A model generated the notes under the pieces. That model was not told where the DNA came from. It did not search any database and worked only from the letters and a program-made list of their open reading frames with translations. DNA of 64,000 nucleotides from Amphritea opalescens. Its GTDB lineage: Bacteria; Pseudomonadota; Gammaproteobacteria; Pseudomonadales; Balneatricaceae. Position numbers and translations under genes: made by a program. Location: positions 124,001 through 188,000 of the forward strand of contig NZ_RQXW01000005.1 in assembly GCF_003957515.1 (NCBI RefSeq), in the 5' to 3' direction. This document shows positions 17,633 to 25,941 of the stretch, one piece after another (within the stretch, counting starts at the first letter, position 1; each line of letters opens with the position of its first letter).

Positions 17633-17986
17633 ATGAAAAACAATCAAGATATTATCGTGCGACTACGTGAGCGTATTCCGTCGTTTGAATGTACCCCGGG
17701 CTGTCACGATTGCTGTGGCCCGGTTACCGCATCGTCTGAAGAGATGTCGCGCTTGCCGGTGAAGTCTGATGCGGAACATGAGGCTGCACTCGAGGAGTTC
17801 AACTGCGTACATCTAGGGCCTCAGGGTTGTACTGTGTATGGCGAGCGCCCGCTGATCTGTCGCTTGTTTGGCACCACCGCGAACATGGCCTGCCCCAACG
17901 GTTGTCGCCCAACGGAGATGATTGAGCCCGAGGTTGAGGAGAAGATTCATCAGTTGATTGCGAATACTCGGCAAGTACTGGTGTAA
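17633..17986 (+). CDS. YkgJ family cysteine-cluster protein
   Basis: A 117-residue protein with the Cys pattern of the YkgJ/CxxCxxCC family: CTPGCHDCCG near residue 20, then FNCVHLGPQGCTVYGERPLICRLFG and MACPNGC. These cysteines probably bind zinc or an iron-sulfur cluster; the function is unknown. ATG at 17633 has AGGAAGAG about 8 nt upstream, better than the TTG at 17600. A bidirectional terminator follows. Confidence 0.85.
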   Translation: MKNNQDIIVRLRERIPSFECTPGCHDCCGPVTASSEEMSRLPVKSDAEHEAALEEFNCVHLGPQGCTVYGERPLICRLFGTTANMACPNGCRPTEMIEPEVEEKIHQLIANTRQVLV

Positions 17987-18052
17987 CTGATAAGGGAGAT
18001 AGCTCTCGAGCATCGGGTTAATGTGATCTTGAGCGATCTGCTGTTGATTCAA

Positions 18053-18096
18053 CGAAAAAAAGGCCGATCTGTTGAGTATCGGCCTTAGTTGTTTTT
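18053..18096. terminator. Bidirectional intrinsic terminator
   Basis: AGGCCGAT and ATCGGCCT pair around a 9-nt loop. Seven A on the left give a T-run for the minus-strand glrR, 19 bp past its stop; on the plus strand the tail is TAGTTGTTTTT, weaker, for the cysteine-cluster gene. Confidence 0.88.
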
Positions 18097-18114
18097 GAGA
18101 GAAGAAAGTAGGGG

Positions 18115-19488
18115 TCAGCCTACTTTTTTCTCTTCTATGTACTCATTCGTTTTGCGCCCTAGCTTAAACTGAGACGCTTCTAAGTCATGCTTATTCAGCA
18201 ATTTATAAAAGTCGGTACGGTTACGTTGTGCGATCTTCGCCGCCTGAGTCACATTGCCGGCGGTGATATGCATCACTTTGGTAAGGTAGCTTCTTTCAAA
18301 ACTTGAGCGCGCCTCGTTGAATGATGGGATCACACGGTCCTGATTCGCAATCGCTTGATTGACTAAACCCTCGCTAATAATCGGCGCGCTAGACAGGGCA
18401 ACCGTTTGTTCAACGACATTTTCCAGTTGCCGGACATTGCCCGGCCAAGCGGCCTGCGCCAAGATATGCAACGCGCCTGGCGAGATGCCTTTAACCTTAG
18501 GGTTATGCCGTTTAGCCGATTGTTCGACAAAGTAGCGTGCCAGCAGAGGGATATCTTCGGGGCGCTCGCGCAGGGGCGGCAGTTCAAGATTGACCACGTT
18601 TAGGCGGTAATAAAGGTCTTCACGGAATTCACCATCTTCCATCGCCAACTCTAGGTTACGGTGGGTAGCAGAGATAACGCGGACATCGATATCGATGGAG
18701 CGGGTCGAACCCACAGGACGGATAGTACGCTCCTGAATAGCCCGCAGCAGTTTCACCTGCAGGCTGGTCGGCATATCGCCAATTTCATCGAGGAACAGCG
18801 TGCCACCCTGAGCGGACTGAAACAGGCCTTCGTGCTGGGTAACAGCACCGGTAAAGGCGCCTTTGGCATGGCCAAAGAGTTCTGATTCGAGTAGCTGCTC
18901 GGGTAGGGCTCCACAGTTAATGGCGACAAAGGGTTTAGCGCGTCGATCACTGGCAAGATGGATCGCTTTTGCCATCAACTCTTTTCCGGTTCCGCTAGGG
19001 CCGGTGATCAGGACGCTGACATTGGATTTCGCCACACGTTCCGCTTGACTGAGACGTTCATTCATCAGCGGGCTATGGGTGACGATGGCACTACGCCAGC
19101 TATCATCCTTTGGGTGGGCAGAATCTAGGGCCGAGTTAATGGTGCTGAGCAGCTGATCTTTATCGATCGGTTTGGTGAGAAATCCGAAGACCCCTTTTTG
19201 AGTCGCTTCGACGGCGTCGGGAATCGAACCGTGGGCCGTGATAATCACCACGGGAATCGCGGGATGGTCTTCCTGTATCGCCGAAAACAGCGCCATACCG
19301 TCCATGCCATCCATGCGTAGGTCGCTGAGGACCAGATCGGGTGTTTCATGTTTTATCCGCTGCAGTGCTTCAACACCCGAATTGGCGGTGTCTATGCGAA
19401 AACCTGAAGCGCTCAGGCGTAAGCTCAAAACTTTAAGGATACCTGGGTCGTCATCAACGATAAGAATCAGTTGTTGAGTCGATTTCAT
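18115..19488 (-). CDS. glrR: Sigma-54-dependent response regulator GlrR (QseF)
   Basis: A 457-residue NtrC-class activator. Residues 1-120 are a receiver domain with phospho-acceptor Asp in DLVLSDLRM and Lys in LTKPIDK. Residues about 140-370 are the AAA+ domain with GPSGTGKE, the sigma-54 contact loop GAFTGA, GGTLFLDEIGD and the R-finger region. The C-terminal helix-turn-helix (about 400-445) is QAAKIAQRNRTDFYKLLNKH. Identity as GlrR rather than another NtrC-like protein rests on the genes upstream: a QseG-like lipoprotein and a GlrK-like kinase in the same order as E. coli. In enterics it activates glmY; targets here are unknown. Confidence 0.85.
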   Translation of the reverse strand: MKSTQQLILIVDDDPGILKVLSLRLSASGFRIDTANSGVEALQRIKHETPDLVLSDLRMDGMDGMALFSAIQEDHPAIPVVIITAHGSIPDAVEATQKGVFGFLTKPIDKDQLLSTINSALDSAHPKDDSWRSAIVTHSPLMNERLSQAERVAKSNVSVLITGPSGTGKELMAKAIHLASDRRAKPFVAINCGALPEQLLESELFGHAKGAFTGAVTQHEGLFQSAQGGTLFLDEIGDMPTSLQVKLLRAIQERTIRPVGSTRSIDIDVRVISATHRNLELAMEDGEFREDLYYRLNVVNLELPPLRERPEDIPLLARYFVEQSAKRHNPKVKGISPGALHILAQAAWPGNVRQLENVVEQTVALSSAPIISEGLVNQAIANQDRVIPSFNEARSSFERSYLTKVMHITAGNVTQAAKIAQRNRTDFYKLLNKHDLEASQFKLGRKTNEYIEEKKVG

Positions 19489-19510
19489 TTTTTACTCCTA
19501 ATCTGTCTTT

Positions 19511-20011
19511 CTAGCGAGACAGTTCATTCTCAATGCGAGTTAATGCTTCTATTTGCTGTTTGAGCTTATCTCGTTCGGCAGATAGTGCCTTGCGTTCAAG
19601 GTCTGCGTTATTCAGAGCCTGCTGTAACGTCATGACCGCCTGTGTGTAGTGATAGCGTACTAGTAAGTATTGCTCAGCATCACATTCAGGGTTTTGATTC
19701 AGATCGAACTGTTCAAACAGGGCAATCGATTTCTTTAATTGGGCGGTTGTATTGCCGGGCTGACTAAGTAGGATCGCTAAAGTGGCTTTTTGTTCACTTT
19801 CAATCGCCTGTTTTAGCATCTCGTTTTTAGCTGAACCTTGGGCTTGCTGATACTGTTGTTCCTGCTCTACCCACAGGTCGATATTGCCAGACAGACACGA
19901 GGGCTTGGTGCTTTTCGCGGGTGATGACAGGAACGGAAATGATAGAGAGCTCATCGTTTGGCAGCCGCTGACCATGAAGAGGGTCAATGTGAGAAACAGC
20001 GCTTTACTCAT
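19511..20011 (-). CDS. QseG/YfhG-like lipoprotein
   Basis: A 166-residue lipoprotein with lipobox VSGC (Cys16), then a helical region with C-terminal coiled coil (ALSAERDKLKQQIEALTRIENEL). Two later cysteines occur near PSCLSG and NPECDAEQ. It sits between the kinase and regulator genes exactly as qseG (yfhG) does in enterobacteria, where the outer-membrane lipoprotein interacts with the sensor kinase. Its ATG overlaps the kinase stop by 8 bp, and glrR follows after 22 bp. The match is by size, type and position more than by sequence motif. Confidence 0.75.
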   Translation of the reverse strand: MSKALFLTLTLFMVSGCQTMSSLSFPFLSSPAKSTKPSCLSGNIDLWVEQEQQYQQAQGSAKNEMLKQAIESEQKATLAILLSQPGNTTAQLKKSIALFEQFDLNQNPECDAEQYLLVRYHYTQAVMTLQQALNNADLERKALSAERDKLKQQIEALTRIENELSR

Positions 20012-21416
20012 GAGTTGTCTGTCCTTGATTTGGAATGCTGATCATAAAGCTAACAAAGCCATCCTGATTACTATGAAGTTCTAAATTCCCCCCCATGGCC
20101 TTGATCGATTCTCGGGCGATGCTTAAACCGATCCCTGAGCCTTTAACCGAGCCTTGCCGTTTGTTGACGCCTTGAAAAAAGGGATCAAACAGCTGTGCTA
20201 GGTCAGAATCAGGAATCTCTGGGCCGGTGTTGCCGACCTCGATTCTTAAGCAGCTATCCTGAACCGTTAAGGATATTTTCAGTAACCCATTTTCGCTGCC
20301 ATAGACTGAGGCATTGGAGATCAGGTTGCTGAGGGTCCGTTGGAGTAACTCTTTATCGATGAGCCAAGGGTGATCCTGTTTAGGTAATGTTACCTGAATC
20401 TGCTTCTGTTTGAGTAATAATTGATGGGACGCTAATGATTCTTGAATGATGGGTAAAATCGGCTGGGTTTGTAGGTCGTGCTCACCCGCGTGCTGCAACC
20501 GGTTGTAATCGAGCAATTGCTCAATGAGTGATTGTAGCGAGATGCTGTTGTCTTGCATCAGGGTGATAATCTCTTTCTGGTCGTGAGTCAGCGGCCCAGC
20601 AAGCTCTTCAGCCAGTAGGTCTGTCCCTTCTCTCAGGGTTGTTAGCGGTGTTTTTAACTCATGGGACATGTGTCGTAAGAAGGCCTGTTTTTCCTGTTCG
20701 AGTAGCTGCAAGTGGGTTTCTAGCCACTCTAGCTGTTGGTTGAGCGCAAGAAATTCTTTCGGCCCTTTGAAGGGCTTCGACATATCGAGTTGGCCATGAC
20801 CTAGGGCTTTGATGCGCAACATCAGTTGCTTCACCGGCCGAGTGATGCGGATACTGAAAAAGAGGATAAGAATGGTGGACAGGGTGATCAATAATCCCGC
20901 CTGAAGCCAGAGTAGGTTTTGCTGCTCTTCTGCTTTGGCATTGAGGGATTCTAACCGTTGGTCTAATTTCTTGCGCGTGTCGGCATAGAGCGTCTGGGTA
21001 AGAGGCACGAGGGCGCTGACTTTTGCATCCGCTTCATTGTTGAGTGGTGTGGCTTCAAGTTCGGCGATCAGTGCGAAAATGGTTTCGATATTGCTGGAAT
21101 CAATGAGAAAACTGTGTAACTGAAGAAGTTGTTTGTATTCGGCTAGTTGGGAGCGAAAGCGCTCTTCAATATCGGCTTTTTTCAGAACATCGTATTGTCG
21201 AGCAGAACGCACCAAATCACCGGAAAGCTCCCGCAGGTGTTGGCTGCGACTGAAAAAATCGAGGGCTTCTTTGGCGTGCTCACGCCCTTGGCGAGACAGT
21301 GTCACCATAGAATCGGTTGCTTGATAGATTAATACGCCCAGGGGTGCGACGACCAGAAAAAAAGCCAGCACCACCAGTTGCATTAATGATCGCGTTTGCA
21401 GCGAGGAACGATTCAC
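20004..21416 (-). CDS. glrK: Sensor histidine kinase GlrK (QseE)
   Basis: A 470-residue inner-membrane kinase: first membrane segment about 13-32, a helical periplasmic sensor region with coiled-coil character (to about 170), second membrane segment about 168-190 (LLWLQAGLLITLSTILILFF), HAMP (TRPVKQLMLRIKALGHGQL), a HisKA box FLRHMSHELKTPLTTLREGTD with the phosphorylated His, and a C-terminal ATPase domain with N box and GSGIGLSIA. The MSHELKTPLT..REGT stretch is typical of GlrK. Start assigned at 21416. It heads the glrK-qseG-glrR operon, with the EF-hand gene 46 bp upstream. Confidence 0.86.
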   Translation of the reverse strand: MNRSSLQTRSLMQLVVLAFFLVVAPLGVLIYQATDSMVTLSRQGREHAKEALDFFSRSQHLRELSGDLVRSARQYDVLKKADIEERFRSQLAEYKQLLQLHSFLIDSSNIETIFALIAELEATPLNNEADAKVSALVPLTQTLYADTRKKLDQRLESLNAKAEEQQNLLWLQAGLLITLSTILILFFSIRITRPVKQLMLRIKALGHGQLDMSKPFKGPKEFLALNQQLEWLETHLQLLEQEKQAFLRHMSHELKTPLTTLREGTDLLAEELAGPLTHDQKEIITLMQDNSISLQSLIEQLLDYNRLQHAGEHDLQTQPILPIIQESLASHQLLLKQKQIQVTLPKQDHPWLIDKELLQRTLSNLISNASVYGSENGLLKISLTVQDSCLRIEVGNTGPEIPDSDLAQLFDPFFQGVNKRQGSVKGSGIGLSIARESIKAMGGNLELHSNQDGFVSFMISIPNQGQTTHE

Positions 21417-21462
21417 CGTCTTTGAATTATTTATAGTATGGCCTTTCCTGGGCGGTCGATAA

Positions 21463-21831
21463 TCATATAATCCTCAATGCTGAGAGGTTAAGGATATTGC
21501 GTAGTCCCTTTACTTCTGCCTGTAGAGGCTCTATTTCTTGCTGACTAAGCACGCCGTCATTGTTGATATCCAATTGATGAAAACGCCTTGCCAGGGAGGG
21601 GTGACGGCGCATTTCCGTTAATGATACTTCATTATCGTGATTTCTATCGAGCGATTCAAACATGGATAAAGAGCGTGTTCTGTTGATCTGCGCGGTCTCT
21701 TGAGGCATCTCAGAACGAATATGTTCAATCACTTCTATATTGGATAGCCGTTTTAATGACAAATGGTCAGTTTCCGCCTGAGCGAGTGTTGTCGTCAATG
21801 TCAGTGTTAGTAGCAGAGTTGCCGTGCGCAT
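21463..21831 (-). CDS. Periplasmic EF-hand protein
   Basis: A 122-residue secreted protein with a signal peptide (1-19, ending AQA) and two EF-hand loops, DRNHDNEVSLTE (about 62-73) and DINNDGVLSQQE (about 88-99), which have the acidic residues at positions 1, 3, 5 and 12 expected for calcium binding (second loop the better). No other domain. It lies just upstream of glrK on the same strand, 46 bp apart, so it may be cotranscribed and could supply a calcium-linked input to the kinase; that link is inference. Confidence 0.82.
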   Translation of the reverse strand: MRTATLLLTLTLTTTLAQAETDHLSLKRLSNIEVIEHIRSEMPQETAQINRTRSLSMFESLDRNHDNEVSLTEMRRHPSLARRFHQLDINNDGVLSQQEIEPLQAEVKGLRNILNLSALRII

Positions 21832-22013
21832 GCCTATTATCCAGTCATCAGTGTTGTATTAACGGGTAGTAAAGCAATTGTTGGGCCTTGTTTATAAAAA
21901 GCACATTAAAACAATAAGATAGCTTTAATTCTGCCGTGCTTTCATCCCTGCTAGTATGAACTAACTTTAGATAACTGTCTCTTAAAAGAGACTGGTATTC
22001 AGTGTGCGTTTAC

Positions 22014-22035
22014 TATTGTTATATAAAACAATAGC
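22014..22035. repeat. Perfect 8-bp inverted repeat beside the FAH gene stop
   Basis: CTATTGTT and AACAATAG flank ATATAA. It lies 16 bp past the FAH stop on the minus strand. The AT-rich stem lacks a T-run. Nearby at 21979-21994 GTCTCTT and AAGAGAC form a second short stem. Either could end the FAH transcript weakly. Confidence 0.45.
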
Positions 22036-22050
22036 TTAGGTGTTGTTATT

Positions 22051-22935
22051 TTAAGACACAGGCTGTGAGCTGATGAAGCTGTTGTGCTCAGGTTCCTGTA
22101 ACACCGGGTTACTCAGGCGGCCAATATGTTCTATCTCGATGGTAACGCGATCACCGGGCTTCATATAGCCTCTAGGTTTCATTTTGACACCAACGCCGCT
22201 GCAGGTTCCGGTTGCGATCACATCACCGGGTTTAAGGGTGCACACCGAGGAGAGTGTGGCGACCAACTGGTAGCAATCAAAAATAAGGTGGCGGGTGTTG
22301 GAGTGTTGTCGCAGTTCATCGTTGAGCCAAGTTTTGAGTTCTAGGTTGTGTGGCTCGATGCTGTCCGACGTGACGATCCAAGGGCCCATTGGACCGTGAC
22401 TGTCGAAGGATTTACCCAGCGTCCAGGTGGGTGACTTGATCTGCCAATCTCTGACGGATACATCATTAACGATGGTGTATCCCGCAATCACTTGGGGGGC
22501 ATCTTCGATGCTAACATTGCGGCAATACTGGCCGATGACCAGTGCTAATTCGCCTTCGTAATCAAGTTTGTCGGAGATATTGGGACGGTAAATGGGTGCT
22601 TCTGGATGGGTGACACAGCTCGATTGTTTATTAAACAGGGTTGGGAATTCGGGTATGGCCAAACCTGTTTCGGCGATATGGTCTGCGTAGTTAAGGCCAA
22701 CACCGATAAATTTTTCCGGCTGTGCAATGGGTGCCAATAATTGCACCTGATCGAGGTTGAGTGCCGCCGGTGAGGTGGCGATATAGCTCTCGAGTAAAGG
22801 CTTGAGCGCCGAAAAACGGCTGAGTAGCAATGGCATAGCGCCTGAAAAAATAGAGGCTGGAATGGGAATGATCTGTTGTTCAACGACACAGCCTAGCTGT
22901 TCTTTTCCTGAATGTATAAACCGCGCAAGTTTCAT
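22051..22935 (-). CDS. Fumarylacetoacetate hydrolase (FAH) family protein
   Basis: A 294-residue FAH-fold enzyme. The N-terminal part holds KFIGVGLNYADHIAETG, and the metal-binding core has YEGELALVIG (two Glu ligands), YTIVNDVSVRDWQ and KSFDSHGPMGPWIV with the catalytic Asp/His, then GDVIATGTCSGVG. Such proteins hydrolyse or decarboxylate 2-oxo acids of aromatic or sugar-acid pathways; no pathway genes are adjacent, so the substrate cannot be named. It is divergent from the lipoprotein gene at 23079, with an inverted repeat in the shared promoter region. Confidence 0.87.
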   Translation of the reverse strand: MKLARFIHSGKEQLGCVVEQQIIPIPASIFSGAMPLLLSRFSALKPLLESYIATSPAALNLDQVQLLAPIAQPEKFIGVGLNYADHIAETGLAIPEFPTLFNKQSSCVTHPEAPIYRPNISDKLDYEGELALVIGQYCRNVSIEDAPQVIAGYTIVNDVSVRDWQIKSPTWTLGKSFDSHGPMGPWIVTSDSIEPHNLELKTWLNDELRQHSNTRHLIFDCYQLVATLSSVCTLKPGDVIATGTCSGVGVKMKPRGYMKPGDRVTIEIEHIGRLSNPVLQEPEHNSFISSQPVS

Positions 22936-22975
22936 CAGTAGCCATCCCTAATTATATGAAAGTGAAAGTAATTTT

Positions 22976-23002
22976 AGCAGAATTTAAATTGATAATTCTG
23001 CT
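22976..23002. promoter_or_regulatory. 9-bp perfect inverted repeat between divergent genes
   Basis: AGCAGAATT-N9-AATTCTGCT, centred about 53 bp before the FAH start and 89 bp before the lipoprotein start. Long symmetric arms with a 9-bp gap suggest an operator for a dimeric regulator, but no regulator gene is adjacent. Confidence 0.5.
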
Positions 23003-23078
23003 TGGATGATGACTTTAAGCCGAATGCATTGCAGGGTATGCTAATAGGAATTTATAGCATGATGAATGACGGAAACGG

Positions 23079-24404
23079 ATGAGCGGCAAGGCTATTCATA
23101 TTTCACCTCTATTCATGGCGTTGATAGTGACAGGATGTGCGGTTGACAAACCACAGCCTTTTCCTTCTCAGGCGCCAATTCAAGCGCTGTCTGGCGTGAT
23201 CGTTGAGCGTCAGGAGCAGCTTTGGTTTCAACCCTGTCACGAGAAACTCTGGTGGCCATTACAGGATTTCACCCCACAGCAGGAGCTAACCGGATATTAT
23301 CAGCGCTTCACTCAATTCAGTCATAAAGATCTGTACGTTGAGTTGCAAGGGGCGGTGGACAGCGCATTAGACAATGCCTTGTTGGTTAAACGTGTCGATA
23401 CCGTCGGCGGTACGGCGGCCACCTGTCACTTTCGTCTAGATGATATTCTGTTTCGAGCGGCCAGCAGTGAGCCCCATTGGGTGGCCGATATCTTTGCAGA
23501 TCATGTGCTGGTAAAGAGTATTAATCCATTGGGGCGTTTTAATTTTAAAGTCACCGATACGCCGGCAGATACCGATAGTGTTGATATCATGTTTGCGGAT
23601 AAAGCCGAGGCTAACTCTACTGATACAGTGGTTGCTCATTATCGTGAGCGGCGTGAAGGTGATAGGCAGCATTTCCAATCATCCTCGCGGAAAGCGCCGT
23701 TTGATATCACCATTATCGAAAAGCGTTGTATCGATACTGAAAGCGGAACCTTACTGCCATTAACCGCTCAGATGACTTTTTTTGGCAAGTCCTATGAGGG
23801 GTGTGCCCGCCAAGGGCGTCCAGCGATAACCGAACTAGCAGGCTTCTATTGGTATCAACCTGCGAACGGGCATCAGGTGATGTTTAAACTGTCGAAGGAT
23901 CACCGTGTGCAGTTGGTGAGCCGTGACTCATCGGGCAAGGCCGTCACTGAGCATGGCCAGTGGCAATATCTGCAATCGGGTAAGTTGATTTTTAGTATGC
24001 GCGATGCACAGCAGCAAGAGTATCTGATGTTATTTCGCCGTGCATCCAGCGGTCAGTTGGTGTTGCAAACCGGCTCCGACCGTTTGGCGGCGTTAGGGGC
24101 GACTTTTCAGCTGTGGCAACCTTCTGGTCTCTCGGGTGGTCAGCCGCTGCCGGGTAGCGTTAAGCCGGCCCCTCAGCCGCGATCGATGACCAGACCCGCT
24201 TCGGTCGCGGATACGCCAAGCCCGGCGCAAGAGACCTTACAAAAGCCCTTACAAAAGAGCTTACAAAAGCCCTTATCCACGCAGCCCGCTGCCTCGACCT
24301 CATCGCTGCTAACCGATGCTGTGTTCAATGATTTACCGGTGCAAGCGGCGGATATTGATGATGAACTCCTCAATGAGATTATTGTCGATGATGCCAATCA
24401 TTAA
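23079..24404 (+). CDS. Predicted lipoprotein with COG3650/NlpE-like modules
   Basis: A 441-residue lipoprotein with lipobox IVTGC (Cys20). A first module (about 40-130) reads LSGVIVERQEQLWFQPC..WWPLQD, and a second (about 185-255) contains FDITIIEKRCIDTESGTLLPLTAQMTF then YEGCARQGRP, which resembles the COG3650 pattern of an oxidised-type Cys pair near IEKRC and GCARQG. A third part (about 260-350) looks like an NlpE-like beta domain (LAGFYWYQPANGHQVMFKL). The tail (from about 360) is low-complexity, with LQKP/LQKS repeats from a 12-bp DNA tandem, and ends with an acidic stretch. Convergent with dnaJ-like gene, 13 bp apart. Function not known. Confidence 0.7.
   Translation: MSGKAIHISPLFMALIVTGCAVDKPQPFPSQAPIQALSGVIVERQEQLWFQPCHEKLWWPLQDFTPQQELTGYYQRFTQFSHKDLYVELQGAVDSALDNALLVKRVDTVGGTAATCHFRLDDILFRAASSEPHWVADIFADHVLVKSINPLGRFNFKVTDTPADTDSVDIMFADKAEANSTDTVVAHYRERREGDRQHFQSSSRKAPFDITIIEKRCIDTESGTLLPLTAQMTFFGKSYEGCARQGRPAITELAGFYWYQPANGHQVMFKLSKDHRVQLVSRDSSGKAVTEHGQWQYLQSGKLIFSMRDAQQQEYLMLFRRASSGQLVLQTGSDRLAALGATFQLWQPSGLSGGQPLPGSVKPAPQPRSMTRPASVADTPSPAQETLQKPLQKSLQKPLSTQPAASTSSLLTDAVFNDLPVQAADIDDELLNEIIVDDANH
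24236..24271 (+). repeat. 12-bp tandem repeat within the lipoprotein gene
   Basis: Three contiguous units of CTTACAAAAGCC (second unit ends AG) encode LQKP-LQKS-LQKP. The reading frame is kept because the unit is a multiple of three; copy number may vary between strains. Confidence 0.85.
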
Positions 24405-24417
24405 AGGCTAATCAAGG

Positions 24418-25125
24418 TTAGTGTGAGAAGTGGCTTTTTAACAGCAGGTCTTTAGCCTGATTAATCTCTGCGGCTAGGTAATCGCTGCCGCCGCGATCTG
24501 GGTGGAGTTTTTGCATTAACCGACGGTGGGCTTCAATAATCTCCTCTTTTGATGCGCCGGGCTCAAGCCCGAGAATCTGGTAGGCCTTGTCGGTCTCGGA
24601 AGCTTCTGCAGTGCTACTATCATCTTTACGCCAACTGTCGCCAAAGCGCTTATCCAGATAGGTCTCGAGTAGACGGGCGGATTGCTCATCATGTTGGCGA
24701 CAGTAGTTGAGTAAATCGATAAATTCACCTTCACTTAGGCTAGCGAGTGGCCGCCCTTGTAGCGGCCCTTCTAATACCTCGCCCTCGAGTGCGCCGCTGT
24801 CGTGATCGAGTTGCATGTTAAGAATCCGGCTTTTTACCTGAGAGGTGTTGTCTGAGGTTGATTGGTTACTCTTGTAATGTTGAAACAGCTTACCCAGCAC
24901 CGGAATCATCGGAATAAGGCGGCGGGAGAAGGGGAGCAGCAGCGCGAATACGGCGCCGATCCAGTTTAGTTTACCGGTGAAGGTGAGATAAAAGAGCGCG
25001 GCGGCGAGTACGGCTACCAACAGCATGATATTCGCCTTGCGTTGATCGGCGGGAGACTTACTGCGCAACCAAAGAAACCAACCGAGTAAGAGTAAGCCGA
25101 GCAATATAAGCACAATGGGGTTCAA
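24418..25125 (-). CDS. Membrane-anchored J-domain protein
   Basis: A 235-residue protein with two N-terminal hydrophobic segments (about 3-20 and 31-65) and a C-terminal J domain (about 175-233): [48 protein letters not shown], with the HPD tripeptide intact. The middle region ([18 protein letters not shown]...) is conserved in this class of DnaJ-like membrane proteins of unknown client. It probably recruits DnaK to the inner membrane. It is 11 bp downstream of the VWA-like gene and is likely cotranscribed with it. Confidence 0.86.
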   Translation of the reverse strand: MNPIVLILLGLLLLGWFLWLRSKSPADQRKANIMLLVAVLAAALFYLTFTGKLNWIGAVFALLLPFSRRLIPMIPVLGKLFQHYKSNQSTSDNTSQVKSRILNMQLDHDSGALEGEVLEGPLQGRPLASLSEGEFIDLLNYCRQHDEQSARLLETYLDKRFGDSWRKDDSSTAEASETDKAYQILGLEPGASKEEIIEAHRRLMQKLHPDRGGSDYLAAEINQAKDLLLKSHFSH

Positions 25126-25136
25126 GGTTTGAATCC

Positions 25137-25835
25137 TTAAGATTTAAGCTGGTGGGTGAGTTGAAGAATGTCGGGGTGTCCCTGTTTGGCGTATTCGAGT
25201 AGCGCACGCTGACCGCCGGTGGCATAGACAGCAACCGCACCGAGTAAGGCTTTCAATGTGGCTGCGCTGCTGTTATCAAAACGACAATATGCTCCGCCGG
25301 ATAGTTTAGCCATCTGCTTAAAGGCATGGGCCGCGGTGATATCTCGGCCCTCTTGGAAGATGAATAGTGGCGTAGAGTGGATGCCTAATTGGCCAGCTAG
25401 CTGGCAGAGAAAATCGACCGGCTCTTCAACACTGTCGCCAATGAAGATAATCGCTTGCACCGCCTGTTGGCGGGTTTGTTTTAAGCTATGCTGAAGTAGG
25501 CGGGCTATCTGAGTGTGGCCACCGAGGCAGTGTACCTGATTCATCTGGTTGAGCAGACTGTTGGTGTCTTTTAGCCAGCGGCTGGCACTGAACTGCTGCA
25601 AGCCACCATAATGACAGAGTTGTACCGCTAGTTTGCCCAGTTCTTGGGTTTCGAGAAACATCTCGCTCTGCAGGTGACAGGCATGGTCCCAAGTCTTTTC
25701 GCGGCTAGCGGTAGCATCCAATGCAAAGATTAACCTAGCATCGTTATGGGGGACCGCAAGCTGTTTGGCTTGCTGCAAGAAGGCTTCAATCTCCTGATCG
25801 CTGGATATCGGATTCAGGACGCGTTTATTGCTCAT
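25137..25835 (-). CDS. VWA-like (MIDAS) domain protein
   Basis: A 232-residue cytoplasmic protein with a von Willebrand A-type fold: the first strand [17 protein letters not shown] carries the MIDAS motif D-A-T-A-S, the second-site Thr is in [11 protein letters not shown], and the third-site Asp is in [11 protein letters not shown]. No signal peptide or membrane segment. Start [13 protein letters not shown] at 25835 is preferred over the ATG at 25862 because similarity to ordered sequence begins there, though neither has a strong Shine-Dalgarno. The next gene, 11 bp on, is the membrane J-domain protein, so the pair probably works together. Confidence 0.75.
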   Translation of the reverse strand: MSNKRVLNPISSDQEIEAFLQQAKQLAVPHNDARLIFALDATASREKTWDHACHLQSEMFLETQELGKLAVQLCHYGGLQQFSASRWLKDTNSLLNQMNQVHCLGGHTQIARLLQHSLKQTRQQAVQAIIFIGDSVEEPVDFLCQLAGQLGIHSTPLFIFQEGRDITAAHAFKQMAKLSGGAYCRFDNSSAATLKALLGAVAVYATGGQRALLEYAKQGHPDILQLTHQLKS

Positions 25836-25893
25836 AGGATTCAGACCTGAATAGTGAGTCATTGAACATCATTGTCTATCCGAAAGTCTGGCA

Positions 25894-25920
25894 GAAAAAA
25901 AGAGGCCTTGCAGCCCCTTT
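25894..25920 (-). terminator. Intrinsic terminator of the olsF-like gene
   Basis: On the minus strand AAAGGGGC and GCCTCTTT pair (one G-U) around a 6-nt loop, followed by a T-run. It lies 22 bp past the stop of the olsF-like gene. Confidence 0.78.
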
Positions 25921-25941
25921 GTTACTTTAATCCTGAGAATA

